Below are positions 1-8,929 of a stretch of 64,000 nt of DNA, one piece after another. The translations under genes and the position numbers were made by a program. The notes under the pieces were generated by a model. That model ran no database searches. It saw only the letters and a program-made list of their open reading frames with translations, and was not told the DNA's origin. Source of the stretch: Orenia metallireducens (GTDB lineage: Bacteria; Bacillota; Halanaerobiia; Halobacteroidales; Halobacteroidaceae); assembly GCF_003001995.1 (NCBI RefSeq), contig NZ_PVNB01000017.1, positions 23,808 to 87,807 on the forward strand, in the 5' to 3' direction. Numbering within the stretch: position 1 is the stretch's first letter; each line of letters begins with the position of its first letter.

Positions 1-365
<365 letters not shown>

Positions 366-421
366 TAAGTAAATAAGTAAATAAACAACTTAAAATTGAT
401 ACTGTGGTAGAGACCAAAGAG

Positions 422-486
422 AAGCCACATTTAAGCACCTAGGGGATAGTATGTCTATAAGGTGGTGTTTAAATGTGGTTTTTATA
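422..486 (+). terminator. Rho-independent terminator after glpK
   Basis: Inverted arms GCCACATTTAAGCACC (424-439) and GGTGTTTAAATGTGGT (464-479) pair with one G-U-type change and are followed by a T run. It separates glpK from the downstream oxidoreductase genes. The remaining sequence to 640 is AT-rich with no gene. Confidence 0.8.
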
Positions 487-640
487 TATAACGTGATAAT
501 AACAATTGTTCTTATCCAATAAATTATGATTTAGAACGAGATAAAATATATTTGCTTTAAATTTAGAATATATAAGTGATAAATAATCTATATTATCAGT
601 CTTAATTATTAAGTTTATTTCCTATAAGGAGGGATTAACA

Positions 641-2119
641 TTGACTAATAAAACAGAGGTTTTAATCATAGGCGGTGGAGTAGTAGGTACTTTTATAGCC
701 CGTGAATTATCAAGGTATAAACTAGATATAACTTTAATAGAAAAAGGAACAGATGTTTGTGTTGGAACTAGTAAATCTAATACTGCTTTAATTCATGCTG
801 GATTTAATGCAGATTCCAATAAGTTAAAAGGTAAGTTAAATGTGAGAGGTAATGAGCTGTTTCGAACTAAAGTACAAAAGGAGTTAGAAGTCCCAATTGA
901 GTGGATAGGTGCTTTAGTTGTAGCCCAGGATGAAGCAGGAATACCACAATTAGAAGAAATCTTAGAAAATGGTAAAAGAAATAAGGTGCCAGATTTAGAG
1001 ATTGTGAAAGGAGAAAGGTTATTTGAGTTAGAACCAAATTTAAATAAAAACTCAGTAGCTGCTTTATATGCACCTACTGCAGGGATAGTAAATCCTTTTG
1101 AACTAACTGTTGCTTTAGCTAATAATGCTGTTAAAAATGGTGCAGAAGTTATTTTAGAAGCTGAAGTAACTGACATAGAAGATAAAGGAGATTATAAGTT
1201 AGTTAAGACAAGTAAGGGCAATATTGAAGCTAAATTAGTAATTAATGCTGCTGGAGTATATGCTGATAAAATAGCTCAGATGGTAGGAATAAAGGACTTT
1301 AAGATTACCCCACGCAGAGGAGAGTATTATTTATATGATAAGATATTAGATATTAAAGTTAACCATACTATTTTCCAATTACCTAACAAAGTAAGCAAGG
1401 GGATTGTAGTAACCCCTACAGATGAAGATAATTTATTAATAGGGCCTAGTGCTGAAGAAATAGAAGATAAAGATGATTTGTCTAATACTAGAGAAGGGTT
1501 AGATCAAGTAATAGCAGGTGCTAAAAAGACTATTCCTGATTTAACTACTAGAGGGGTTATAAAAGAGTTTGCTGGTTTAAGAGCAGCGATTAAAGAGACT
1601 GGTGACTTTTTAATTGAAGCTAGTGATAAAGTAAAAGGATTTATTAATGTAGCTGGAATACAATCGCCTGGCTTAGCATCATCACCAGCTATTGCTGAAA
1701 TGGTAGTTGGGATTGTAAAAGAAGAATTGCCTGGTTTAGAAGAGAAGGATGATTTTGATCCTTATGAACAGGAGATACCTAAATTTAGACATATGAGCCA
1801 TAAGCAGAGAATGAAATTAATTGAAAAGGATTCGAATTATGGTGAGATTATTTGTCGCTGTGAGTCTATTACTAAAGGAGAAATTCTAGATGCAATTAGA
1901 CAGCCAGTAGGAGCAAGAACTGTAAATGCAATTAAGAGAAGAGTAAGACCAGGAGCAGGACGCTGTCAAGGAGGTTTTTGTGGACCAAAAGTTGTAGAAA
2001 TTTTATCTGAAGAGTTAGGGATTCCTAAAACAGAGGTTAAATTAGAGAAGGATAATTCAAAAATTTTAGTAGAAAAAACTAAAGAATCTTTACAGAAAGA
2101 GGTGACAGATAATGAATAA
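641..2119 (+). CDS. glpA: GlpA-like glycerol-3-phosphate dehydrogenase with [2Fe-2S] domain
   Basis: This FAD-dependent dehydrogenase should oxidise glycerol 3-phosphate to dihydroxyacetone phosphate. Residues ~7-26 form the FAD Rossmann motif (IGGGVVGTFIARELSRY), followed by a DAO fold with GTSKSNTALIHAGF. The C-terminus (~405-450) carries the BFD-type [2Fe-2S] site, CRCESITKGEI then GRCQGGFCGP. At 492 residues it is shorter than E. coli GlpA but matches the clostridial GlpA-like form. It starts at TTG 641, chosen because AAGGAGGG lies at 626-633. It overlaps the next flavoprotein gene by 8 bases, implying one complex. Substrate assignment rests on family and on glpK next door. Confidence 0.88.
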   Translation: MTNKTEVLIIGGGVVGTFIARELSRYKLDITLIEKGTDVCVGTSKSNTALIHAGFNADSNKLKGKLNVRGNELFRTKVQKELEVPIEWIGALVVAQDEAGIPQLEEILENGKRNKVPDLEIVKGERLFELEPNLNKNSVAALYAPTAGIVNPFELTVALANNAVKNGAEVILEAEVTDIEDKGDYKLVKTSKGNIEAKLVINAAGVYADKIAQMVGIKDFKITPRRGEYYLYDKILDIKVNHTIFQLPNKVSKGIVVTPTDEDNLLIGPSAEEIEDKDDLSNTREGLDQVIAGAKKTIPDLTTRGVIKEFAGLRAAIKETGDFLIEASDKVKGFINVAGIQSPGLASSPAIAEMVVGIVKEELPGLEEKDDFDPYEQEIPKFRHMSHKQRMKLIEKDSNYGEIICRCESITKGEILDAIRQPVGARTVNAIKRRVRPGAGRCQGGFCGPKVVEILSEELGIPKTEVKLEKDNSKILVEKTKESLQKEVTDNE

Positions 2120-3386
2120 GCAGTCTTATGATTTGGTTGTTGTAGGTGGAGGACCAGCTGGGTTGGCGGCAGCTCAAGAGGCTTATGATCAAGGGGTTAG
2201 AGATATATTAATTATGGAACGTGATTTCGAATTAGGTGGAATTTTGCAACAATGTATTCATAATGGCTTTGGCTTACATTTCTTTGGTGAAGAGTTAACA
2301 GGTCCAGAGTATGCCCAGAGATTTATGGAGAAAGTAGCTGAACGTGGTATTGATATTAAGTTAGACACAATGGTTTTAGAAGTTACTCCAGATAAAAAGG
2401 TTTATGCTGTAAACTCTAAAGAAGGAATGTTAGAAATTGATGCTAAGGCTGTAGTGATGGCTATGGGTTGTAGAGAAAGGACAAGAGAAGCAATCGGAAT
2501 TCCAGGAAGTAGAGTAGCTGGGGTATTTAGTGCTGGTACTGCTCAACGTTATATTAATATGGAAGGCTATATGCCAGGAAAGAAGGTTGTAATTTTAGGC
2601 TCTGGTGATATCGGTTTAATTATGGCTAGAAGAATGCATTTAGAAGGAGCAGAGGTAGAAGCAGTATTAGAACTTTTACCATTTTCAGGAGGGTTAACCC
2701 GTAATATAGTTCAATGTTTGGATGATTTTGATATTCCATTACGGTTAAGCCAAACTGTAACTAGGATTCATGGTAAAGAGAGATTAGAAGGAGTTAGCGT
2801 TGCTAAGGTTGATAAAAATTTAAAACCAATTCCTGGGTCAGAATATTATATTGAGTGTGATACCTTATTATTATCAGTTGGTTTAATTCCAGAGAATGAA
2901 TTGTCTGTTGCAGCAGGAATTGAATTAGCTTCTGTAACAGGTGGACCAATTGTGAATGAATGTAGAGAGACTAATATTAATGGTATCTTTGCTTGTGGAA
3001 ATGTTCTTCATGTACATGATTTAGTTGATTATGTGACTGAAGAAAGTAAGTTGGCTGGTAAAGCAGCAGCTCTATATTTACAGGATAAAATAGTTAAAAG
3101 AGATAAAGAGATTAATATAATAGCTGGGGATAATATAGGTTATATTGTTCCTCATAAGATAACCGAGAAGATTGAAGAAAGAAAGCGTGTAGATCTTTAT
3201 ATGAGAGGTAAAAGACCAATGGAGAATGCTCAAATATTAGTTATGGATGGAGATAAGAAACTATTTGCTAAAAAAGAAAGGTTTGTAAAACCAGCAGAGA
3301 TGATTAGTATTCCATTACCTGAAAAGATGATTGAGCAATTAGAAGGTAGTACAGTTGAAGTCAAGATTGTGGAAGGGGGAGAATAG
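2112..3386 (+). CDS. FAD/NAD-dependent oxidoreductase, partner of GlpA-like protein
   Basis: A 424-residue pyridine nucleotide-disulfide oxidoreductase-type flavoprotein. Residues ~8-22 hold the FAD motif (VVGGGPAGLAAAQEA) and ~155-172 a second nucleotide motif (VVILGSGDIGLIMARRM). GILQQCIHNGFGLHFFGEELTGPEY, split here only for reference to the start region, is typical of the partner of GlpA-like enzymes in clostridia and Thermotoga. It overlaps the upstream gene and abuts the DUF1667 gene by 2 bases, so the three proteins probably form a glycerol 3-phosphate dehydrogenase complex feeding electrons to an unknown acceptor. It is not GlpB-like by visible motifs, so I leave the symbol empty. Confidence 0.85.
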   Translation: MNKQSYDLVVVGGGPAGLAAAQEAYDQGVRDILIMERDFELGGILQQCIHNGFGLHFFGEELTGPEYAQRFMEKVAERGIDIKLDTMVLEVTPDKKVYAVNSKEGMLEIDAKAVVMAMGCRERTREAIGIPGSRVAGVFSAGTAQRYINMEGYMPGKKVVILGSGDIGLIMARRMHLEGAEVEAVLELLPFSGGLTRNIVQCLDDFDIPLRLSQTVTRIHGKERLEGVSVAKVDKNLKPIPGSEYYIECDTLLLSVGLIPENELSVAAGIELASVTGGPIVNECRETNINGIFACGNVLHVHDLVDYVTEESKLAGKAAALYLQDKIVKRDKEINIIAGDNIGYIVPHKITEKIEERKRVDLYMRGKRPMENAQILVMDGDKKLFAKKERFVKPAEMISIPLPEKMIEQLEGSTVEVKIVEGGE

Positions 3387-3388
3387 TA

Positions 3389-3757
3389 ATGGAAGATAAG
3401 GTTATGATTACCTGTGTTAGTTGTCCAATGGGCTGTGATTTAAATGTAGAAGTTATAGATGAAGAGATCAAGAAAGTAGAAGGTAATCGCTGCCCTAGAG
3501 GTGTTGAATATGCTAAAGCTGAATACTTTAATCCAACTAGAGTATTACCTACTACTGCTAAGGTAAAAGGCGGAATATTGCCTCTAGTTCCAGTTAAGAC
3601 TGCAAAACCTATTCCTAAAGGTTTATTAGAAAAAGCTATGAGAGAGATAGCTAAAGTTGAATTAGAAGCTCCTGTAAAATTAGGAGACATAGTTATTAAA
3701 AATGTTTTAGACACAGGAGTAGATGTAGTAGCTACTAGAGACTTAGCCAAAAAATAG
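3389..3757 (+). CDS. DUF1667 domain protein
   Basis: A 122-residue protein with Cys motif CVSCPMGC at residues ~8-15 and a further NRCPRG near residue 31, giving four Cys that could hold an Fe-S cluster or metal. The rest (LPLVPVKTAKPIPKGLL, and a C-terminal VLDTGVDVVATR) matches the DUF1667 family, which is usually found third in glpK-linked flavoprotein operons. It starts 3 bases after the preceding stop. Likely an electron-transfer or structural subunit of the glycerol 3-phosphate dehydrogenase complex; that role is inferred from context, since the family has no proven function known to me. Confidence 0.82.
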   Translation: MEDKVMITCVSCPMGCDLNVEVIDEEIKKVEGNRCPRGVEYAKAEYFNPTRVLPTTAKVKGGILPLVPVKTAKPIPKGLLEKAMREIAKVELEAPVKLGDIVIKNVLDTGVDVVATRDLAKK

Positions 3758-3796
3758 ACTTGAATTTAAGAATATTACTTTTAATTAGATATAATT

Positions 3797-3830
3797 AACC
3801 ACTCTACTTGCATATATAGAGTGGTTTTTA
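3797..3830 (+). terminator. Rho-independent terminator after DUF1667 gene
   Basis: Arms AACCACTCTA and TAGAGTGGTT with an 10-base loop, then TTTT. Ends the glp-type operon. Confidence 0.88.
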
Positions 3831-4180
3831 GTTTATATATCAATATTTAATAGCTGGTCAGTTTTTAAGAGAAATAGAGTAGATTAATCTTCCTGTAATC
3901 CCTTTATCTAACGCTGAGAAGTAGTATTTCTTTAAGTGGTAATATTTTTTAGGTTAATGACATAAGTATATTATCGCTTAAGGCTAAATATAAGATGAAA
4001 TTTTTATTATAATCTGATAGAATATAATAAATACAGAGTTTCAGGAAATTTCATAATTACCTGAGATAGTTATTTAATAAAGAATTCATTTAAATTATAA
4101 GTATAATAAGATTTTATTAATAATAATGAATTAATTGCTGAAATCATATTTTATGAAATGGACTGATATAAGCTAAATAA
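3831..4180. other. AT-rich gap, no gene seen
   Basis: About 350 bases between the glp terminator and dhaM. All frames are broken by stops and I found no convincing promoter hexamer pair or structured RNA. Confidence 0.5.
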
Positions 4181-4196
4181 AGGAGGGAAAGTGGGA

Positions 4197-4589
4197 ATGG
4201 TTGGAATATTAGTAGTTTCACATAGTAATAAAATTGCCGAGGGAATAGAAGAATTAGTCAAAGAACTTGTTCCCAGAGAGATACCTCTAATTTCAATTGG
4301 TGGCGATGGATATGGAGGAATTGGAACAGATATAGAGGATATAATAGAGGCTGTTGAGGAATTATATACTGATAAGGGTGTTATTATAATCGGAGACGTA
4401 GGTAGTTCTTTAATGAACTCTAAGATGGCTTTAGAGATTTTGGAATTAGAAGGTTATACTAATGTAGTAGTAAGTAGTGCACCTTTAGTAGAAGGTACAA
4501 TGGTAGCAGCTATTGAAACAAACTTAGGTAAGGACTTAAATGATATCAAAGGGAAGATAGAGAGCAAGCGATTAATTGAATTAATATAG
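4197..4589 (+). CDS. dhaM: Dihydroxyacetone kinase phosphotransfer subunit DhaM (EIIA-Man-like domain only)
   Basis: DhaM carries phosphate from the PTS protein HPr to the ADP bound in DhaL, powering DhaK phosphorylation of dihydroxyacetone. The N-terminus MVGILVVSHSNKIAEG contains the expected phosphorylated His (residue 9), and GGIGTDIEDI, GDVGSSLMNSKMAL are typical of the family. Only the EIIA-like domain is present, without the HPr and EI-like parts fused in E. coli DhaM. Start: AGGAGGG at 4181-4187 favours ATG 4197 over the in-frame GTG 4191, which is too close. dhaK and dhaL are not in the window and presumably lie upstream of glpK. Confidence 0.9.
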   Translation: MVGILVVSHSNKIAEGIEELVKELVPREIPLISIGGDGYGGIGTDIEDIIEAVEELYTDKGVIIIGDVGSSLMNSKMALEILELEGYTNVVVSSAPLVEGTMVAAIETNLGKDLNDIKGKIESKRLIELI

Positions 4590-4590
4590 T

Positions 4591-4621
4591 AAAAATACCC
4601 CTAATTATAGGGGTATTTTTA
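4591..4621. terminator. Bidirectional terminator between dhaM and DUF421 gene
   Basis: AAAAATACCCC and GGGGTATTTTT form a near-perfect hairpin with A and T runs on both sides, serving the two convergent genes. Confidence 0.88.
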
Positions 4622-4633
4622 TTTTAGATATAG

Positions 4634-5233
4634 TTACTGTAAGGGATCCTGTTCTTGTACTTCCTCTACTTGATTAAAGAGGTTAAGTTTATGATCATTA
4701 ATTGATGTAGAGAAATTAACTGATGTATTTAGTTTTGTAGCGATCTGTTTAATAGCCTTCTTTATCTCCTCAATATCTTCTTTAGTCGCATAAGATTGTT
4801 GAGGATTCGCTTCTATACTCAAGTCACCATTGGCTTCAAGTACTGCTGATTTTATCTTTAAGATATTATTGATCTTCTTTATCCTTAACTTCATCTTTAA
4901 TTCATCTACAGTCATCATTGATTTAATTAGGTTCTTCTCTAATATCTCACCATCTTTAATCAGCTCAACAGGTTGACCGATTATCCAGTTCTTGATTTTA
5001 GGGAGATAAATCTCTATAAAAGAGGTTATTATCAGACCACTAACTATTAAAGCACCACCATAGAAAGCCATTAATGGGTCTTCTGATTTGAGTGGATGGA
5101 CTAGGACTGTACCGATACCGATCATAATGGCTACCTCTGCTGGTGTTGATTGTGAAATACTCTTCTTTCCTCCAAGTCTTAGTAAGATAATAGCACCTAT
5201 AAAATAGATTATTGCCTTTAAGAAATGATACAT
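4634..5233 (-). CDS. DUF421 family membrane protein (YetF-like)
   Basis: A 199-residue protein with three hydrophobic helices in the first ~80 residues (FLKAIIYFIGAIILLRLGGK; AEVAIMIGIGTVLVHPL; FYGGALIVSGLIITSFIEI) and a soluble tail including VELIKDGEILEKNL and MTVDELKMKLR, which are typical of DUF421/YetF proteins. The function of the family is not settled; in spore formers YetF-like proteins are membrane proteins of spore or envelope. Stand-alone gene facing the arsenic operon; start at ATG with AAGGAG just upstream on the minus strand. Confidence 0.85.
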   Translation of the reverse strand: MYHFLKAIIYFIGAIILLRLGGKKSISQSTPAEVAIMIGIGTVLVHPLKSEDPLMAFYGGALIVSGLIITSFIEIYLPKIKNWIIGQPVELIKDGEILEKNLIKSMMTVDELKMKLRIKKINNILKIKSAVLEANGDLSIEANPQQSYATKEDIEEIKKAIKQIATKLNTSVNFSTSINDHKLNLFNQVEEVQEQDPLQ

Positions 5234-5327
5234 AATAGATTCTCCTTTGGTTTATTAGTTACTTCTTAATTATTTTATATAAGAGGCTTAAAAAAATACG
5301 TTTAATTTCAATATGAGGATAAAGCTA

Positions 5328-5359
5328 GATATTGCGACACTTAAAAGTGTGGCACTATT
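5328..5359. repeat. Minimal copy of the GATATTGCGACACTT inverted-end element
   Basis: GATATTGCGACACTT (5328-5342) is followed at once by AAAAGTGTGGCACTATTC, an imperfect inverse copy. The same end sequence bounds larger elements at 55826, 61674 and 63678, so this looks like an empty or collapsed member. Confidence 0.6.
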
Positions 5360-5418
5360 CCCATATTAAATTACTGTAAAGTTGGATATAGATAATAGAG
5401 AGTTAACGAAAATTTAAC

Positions 5419-5476
5419 TTTACAAAAATACTAATCAATGCTAATATATAAATAGATATAAATATGTTTATATATT
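5419..5476 (+). promoter_or_regulatory. ars operon promoter with ArsR-type operator
   Basis: TTTACA (5419-5424), 17-base spacer and TAATAT (5442-5447) form a sigma-A promoter. The inverted repeat AATATATAAAT / GTTTATATATT (5443-5453 and 5466-5476) overlaps the -10 and the start point, where ArsR repressors normally bind. ArsR gene starts at 5511. Confidence 0.7.
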
Positions 5477-5510
5477 AAGTAGAAATTTTAAATAGGAGAG
5501 GAAGAATAGA

Positions 5511-5825
5511 ATGGATAATATAGCAGATATAGCAGAAGTGTTAAAGGCTCTAGCAGACAATACTCGCTTAGAGATTATCAATCTCTTATCCTGTGGGAAG
5601 ATGTGTGTCTGTGACTTGGTTGAAGAGTTAGATTTGAGCCAACCAAATATCTCTCACCATTTAAAGATACTTAAAAATGCTAATTTAATTATTGCTACTA
5701 AGCGAGGTAGATGGGTAGATTATCAGTTAAACCAAGAAGTAGTGGAACAATTACAGAATAATTTAAAATACATCACAACCTATGATGCTCAAAAATGTGA
5801 TTTTGAAAGAAGTACTTGTGAATAA
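5511..5825 (+). CDS. arsR: ArsR-family arsenite-responsive repressor
   Basis: A 104-residue winged-helix repressor that leaves DNA on binding As(III)/Sb(III). The HTH core is DLSQPNISHHLKILKNANLI; just before it lie Cys28, Cys32 and Cys34 (CGKMCVCDL), the classic arsenite site at the start of the recognition region. A further Cys pair sits near the C-terminus (KCDFERSTC). First gene of the ars operon, so it likely represses its own promoter through the palindrome at 5443-5476. RBS AGGAGAGG precedes ATG 5511. Confidence 0.93.
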   Translation: MDNIADIAEVLKALADNTRLEIINLLSCGKMCVCDLVEELDLSQPNISHHLKILKNANLIIATKRGRWVDYQLNQEVVEQLQNNLKYITTYDAQKCDFERSTCE

Positions 5826-5853
5826 TAAATAAGTAAAATAAGGAGGAATTTAG

Positions 5854-6177
5854 ATGAGTAAAATTAAGGTTACTATTTATGAGCCACCAATGTGCTGTCC
5901 AACAGGAGCTTGTGGTCCTAATGTTGATGATAAACTTGTTAAATTTAATGAGGCACTTAAGCAATTAAAGAAAGAAGGTATTGAAGTAGAGAGAAATTCA
6001 ATGAATAATAATCCTATTGCTTTTCAACAGAATAAAGCTATTTTAGATTTAGTTAATACTCAAGGAACTAAGGATTTACCTGCAACTGCAATTAATGGTA
6101 CCTTTATTAAATTAGGAGAATACCCAACTCTAGAAGAGTTAAAAGCTGAGATAGCAAAAGTTAAGGAGGCTAAATAA
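5854..6177 (+). CDS. arsD: Arsenite metallochaperone ArsD
   Basis: ArsD hands As(III) to the ArsA ATPase. The N-terminus IYEPPMCCPTGACGP holds Cys14, Cys15 and Cys20, the counterparts of the Cys12/13/18 arsenite site of plasmid R773 ArsD. The remaining thioredoxin-like fold includes RNSMNNNPIAFQQN and LPATAINGTFI. 107 residues, normal for the family; the extra C-terminal Cys pairs of R773 ArsD are absent. Its stop overlaps the start of arsA1 (TAATG), consistent with tight co-expression. Confidence 0.95.
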   Translation: MSKIKVTIYEPPMCCPTGACGPNVDDKLVKFNEALKQLKKEGIEVERNSMNNNPIAFQQNKAILDLVNTQGTKDLPATAINGTFIKLGEYPTLEELKAEIAKVKEAK

Positions 6178-7055
6178 TGTCTGAAACTAAATTTATCTTC
6201 TTTTCTGGTAAGGGTGGAGTAGGTAAGACCTCAATGGCATCTACTACTGCTGTCTATTATGCTAGAAAAGGACTTAATACTATTCTAGTAACTACAGATC
6301 CAGCTGCTAATCTCTCTGATGTCTTTGAACAAAAGATTGGTCATCAGGTTACTAAAATTGCTGGAATCGGTAACCTATCTGCTATGGAGATAGACTCTAA
6401 AGAAGCAACAGAAGAGTATAAAGAGAAAGCCTTAGCACCAATGAAGGAAATCTTTAATGATGAGATGCTAAAGCTGATTGAAGAACAATTAAACTCTCCT
6501 TGTACTGAGGAGATGGCATCCTTTGATAGATTTATTGACTTTATGGATGATGACCAATATGACATAGTTATCTTTGACACAGCTCCAACAGGTCATACCA
6601 TCAGATTATTAGAATTACCTGTTGATTGGAGTAAACATATCGAAGAGAGTGCCCAAGGTAGTGGTCAAACTTGTATGGGACCTGTGCAGAATATTCAAGA
6701 GTCAAAGGAGAAGTATGACCGTGCAGTGGAATTATTAAAGGATACTGATCGAACAGAATTTGTTTTTGTGATGCACCCTGAAGGTAGTTCAATCAGAGAG
6801 ACAATCCGTTCTAGTCAAGAATTACAAGAGATTGGAATTAATACCAGCAATATAATTGTTAATGGAATCTTACCTGAAGAGGAGTGTCAAAACCCTTTCT
6901 TTAAAAAGAGGGGTGAGATGCAGCAAAAGTATTTAACTCAAATAGAAGAAGAAATTGACTTGCCAACTAAGAAGATGTACTTATTAGACCAAGAGATTAA
7001 AGGATTAGAAGTATTAACTAAAGTAGCCGCTATCCTTTATAAGGAGGGAAGATAA
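6177..7055 (+). CDS. arsA: Arsenite efflux ATPase ArsA, subunit 1 (half-size)
   Basis: Deviant-Walker ATPase that energises arsenite export. Residues 11-18 are GKGGVGKT, switch motif DTAPTGHT is at 134-141. Cys109 (NSPCTEEMASFD) and Cys166 (GQTCMGP) match Cys113 and Cys172 of the E. coli ArsA metalloid site. With 292 residues it is one half of the classic fused ArsA; the other half is the next gene, beginning at the overlapping stop/start. The pair probably acts as a heterodimer with Acr3 as the membrane channel. Confidence 0.93.
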   Translation: MSETKFIFFSGKGGVGKTSMASTTAVYYARKGLNTILVTTDPAANLSDVFEQKIGHQVTKIAGIGNLSAMEIDSKEATEEYKEKALAPMKEIFNDEMLKLIEEQLNSPCTEEMASFDRFIDFMDDDQYDIVIFDTAPTGHTIRLLELPVDWSKHIEESAQGSGQTCMGPVQNIQESKEKYDRAVELLKDTDRTEFVFVMHPEGSSIRETIRSSQELQEIGINTSNIIVNGILPEEECQNPFFKKRGEMQQKYLTQIEEEIDLPTKKMYLLDQEIKGLEVLTKVAAILYKEGR

Positions 7056-7945
7056 TGAGAGATGATGCTCAAGTATTATTACCAACAGCTAAAGAACCAC
7101 GCCTAATCTTTTTTGCTGGTAAAGGAGGTGTAGGTAAGACCTCTATCTCTTCAGTGACTGCTGTTTACTTAGCGAGATTAGGTTATAAGACCTTATTATT
7201 AACTACAGATCCTGCCTCCCATTTAGAGGATGTCTTTGAGCAAGAAGTTTCAGGTGAGGTTACTAAGGTAGCTGGAGTGGATAATTTAGATATTGTTAAG
7301 ATTGACCCTAAAGCTGTTGCTGGGGAGTATAAAGAAAAAGTCTTAGCAGATGCTAAAGCGAAGGATTATAGTGAAGAGGTACTAATGGGACTTAAAGAAG
7401 AGTTAGATTCTCCTTGTACTGAGGAGATGGCATCCTTTGATAAATTTGTAGATTATACTGAAGAAGATGACTATCAAATCATTGTCTTTGATACAGCTCC
7501 AACAGGTCATACTTTAAGATTATTAGAGCTACCAATGAACTGGGAGCAACAATTAGAATTTAAAACATCTATCAATACTAGTACCCAAGCAGACTTAGAA
7601 TCACAGCAGAAGTTTAAGAGGGTAATAGCTAGATTAGAGGATAAAGAGCAGACGACTTTCTCTTTTGTAGTCTATCCTGAAAACACACCTATCTTAGAGG
7701 CACACCGAGCTGTTGAAGAGTTAGAGACAGTTAATGTAAAGACACAACTGGTAGTTGCCAATCAGATTCTGCCAACAGAGTATTGTACTACACCATACTT
7801 TAAAAAGAGAAGAAAGATGCAAGAAGAACATTTAGCTAATATGGAGAAGAAGTTTAATGCTCCAATTATTCAAATGCCTTTATTTGCAGAAGAGATTCAA
7901 GGTTTAGATACTTTGATTGAAGCTGGTAAAGCACTATATGAATAA
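7055..7945 (+). CDS. arsA: Arsenite efflux ATPase ArsA, subunit 2 (half-size)
   Basis: Second half-size ArsA, 296 residues, with GKGGVGKT at 22-29, DTAPTGHT and Cys121 (DSPCTEEMASFD), the counterpart of Cys422 in fused ArsA. The second Cys found in subunit 1 is missing: the equivalent stretch reads WEQQLEFKTSINTS. This asymmetry is exactly that of the fused two-domain enzyme, which supports a heterodimer rather than two redundant homodimers. Overlaps the upstream gene by one base; RBS AAGGAGGG. Confidence 0.92.
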   Translation: MRDDAQVLLPTAKEPRLIFFAGKGGVGKTSISSVTAVYLARLGYKTLLLTTDPASHLEDVFEQEVSGEVTKVAGVDNLDIVKIDPKAVAGEYKEKVLADAKAKDYSEEVLMGLKEELDSPCTEEMASFDKFVDYTEEDDYQIIVFDTAPTGHTLRLLELPMNWEQQLEFKTSINTSTQADLESQQKFKRVIARLEDKEQTTFSFVVYPENTPILEAHRAVEELETVNVKTQLVVANQILPTEYCTTPYFKKRRKMQEEHLANMEKKFNAPIIQMPLFAEEIQGLDTLIEAGKALYE

Positions 7946-8010
7946 ACAAATTTACAATGTACAATTTGTAATTGACAATAAAAGCATTTAAACATATAAA
8001 AGAAAAAAAG

Positions 8011-8128
8011 GATTATTAACCACGAATTAACACAAATGAAACACGAATAGAGAGTTAAAAGATTAAATTCTAATAAAATGGTTTTGAATTATTCGTGTGG
8101 ATTTGTGTATATTTGTGGTAAAAAAGAT
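8011..8128. repeat. Large imperfect inverted repeat between arsA2 and phosphoesterase gene
   Basis: The left arm (8017-8049) reads TTAACCACGAATTAACACAA and on to ACACGAAT; the right arm (8090-8120) reads ATTCGTGTGGATTTGTGT and on to TTTGTGGTAA. The arms pair imperfectly over ~30 bases around a ~40-base loop. No coding sense. It sits inside the operon and could act as an mRNA processing or attenuation point, or be a dispersed intergenic element. Confidence 0.6.
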
Positions 8129-8212
8129 TTTGATTTATTTATTCTATTAATAATGATATTTTTAACTATACATTATCAATTATTAACTGCCAATTAAAAA
8201 GGAGGGTTTATA

Positions 8213-8926
8213 ATGAGAGTAGCTGTAATTTCAGATGTACATGGTAATATTTTTGCTTTAGAAAGTGTCTTAGAGGATATCAAAGGAAGAGATATAGATG
8301 AGATAGTCTGTACTGGAGATTTAGTGGGCTATGGTCCTTTTCCTAATGAGGTAATCGCTATGATTCAAGAGAAAGGGATTAAGACTATTCAAGGTAATTA
8401 TGATGATGCTATCGGTAATAGGAGAATTGCTTGTGGCTGTGACTACAAGACGGAGCGTTCTCAAAAGATAGGGATGTCTTCTATGAACTATACTGCAATG
8501 GAGACTACTGAAGAGAATAAAGAGTTCTTAGCGAATTTACCTTTTAGTTTGACTTTAGAGATAGAGGATAAGACTGCTTTGTTTGTCCATGGTAGCCCTA
8601 GAAAGATTAATGAATACTTATATGAAGATAGTGAAGCAGTAGCAGAGGTCGCAGAGGAGATAGAAGAGGATATCTTGGTCTGTGGGCATACACACCTACC
8701 TTACCATAGAATTATCAAGGGTAAGCATATGATGAATGTTGGTAGTATTGGTAAACCAAAGCATGGTAATCCTAATGCTATTTATACAATAATTGAAGTC
8801 ATTGATGGTAAGATAAAGACAGAGTTTATTGAGGTCATCTATCCAGTAGCTAAGTTAACTGCTGCTATTAAAGAGACAGATTTAGCTGAAGAGTTAGTTG
8901 AAGTGTTTGAAAAAGGAAATAGCTAA
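8213..8926 (+). CDS. Calcineurin-like metallophosphoesterase (YfcE/MJ0936 type)
   Basis: A 237-residue phosphoesterase. Metal-binding motifs in order: ISDVHGN (6-12), TGDLVGYGP, GNYDDAIG and CGHTHLPYH, which is the complete five-motif set of the family. Placed within the ars operon between arsA2 and the CC-motif gene. A role in arsenic handling, such as cleaving arsenylated or phosphorylated products, is only a guess from position; the family includes phosphodiesterases of unknown substrate. RBS AAAGGAGGG. Confidence 0.88.
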   Translation: MRVAVISDVHGNIFALESVLEDIKGRDIDEIVCTGDLVGYGPFPNEVIAMIQEKGIKTIQGNYDDAIGNRRIACGCDYKTERSQKIGMSSMNYTAMETTEENKEFLANLPFSLTLEIEDKTALFVHGSPRKINEYLYEDSEAVAEVAEEIEEDILVCGHTHLPYHRIIKGKHMMNVGSIGKPKHGNPNAIYTIIEVIDGKIKTEFIEVIYPVAKLTAAIKETDLAEELVEVFEKGNS

Positions 8927-8929
8927 TAG

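Noticed and set aside
793..1176. 127-codon open frame opposite the GlpA-like gene
   Set aside because: Antisense shadow, Ser/Thr/Phe-rich, no ribosome site.
3361..3750. 129-codon open frame opposite the DUF1667 gene
   Set aside because: Antisense shadow of a gene with conserved Cys motifs.
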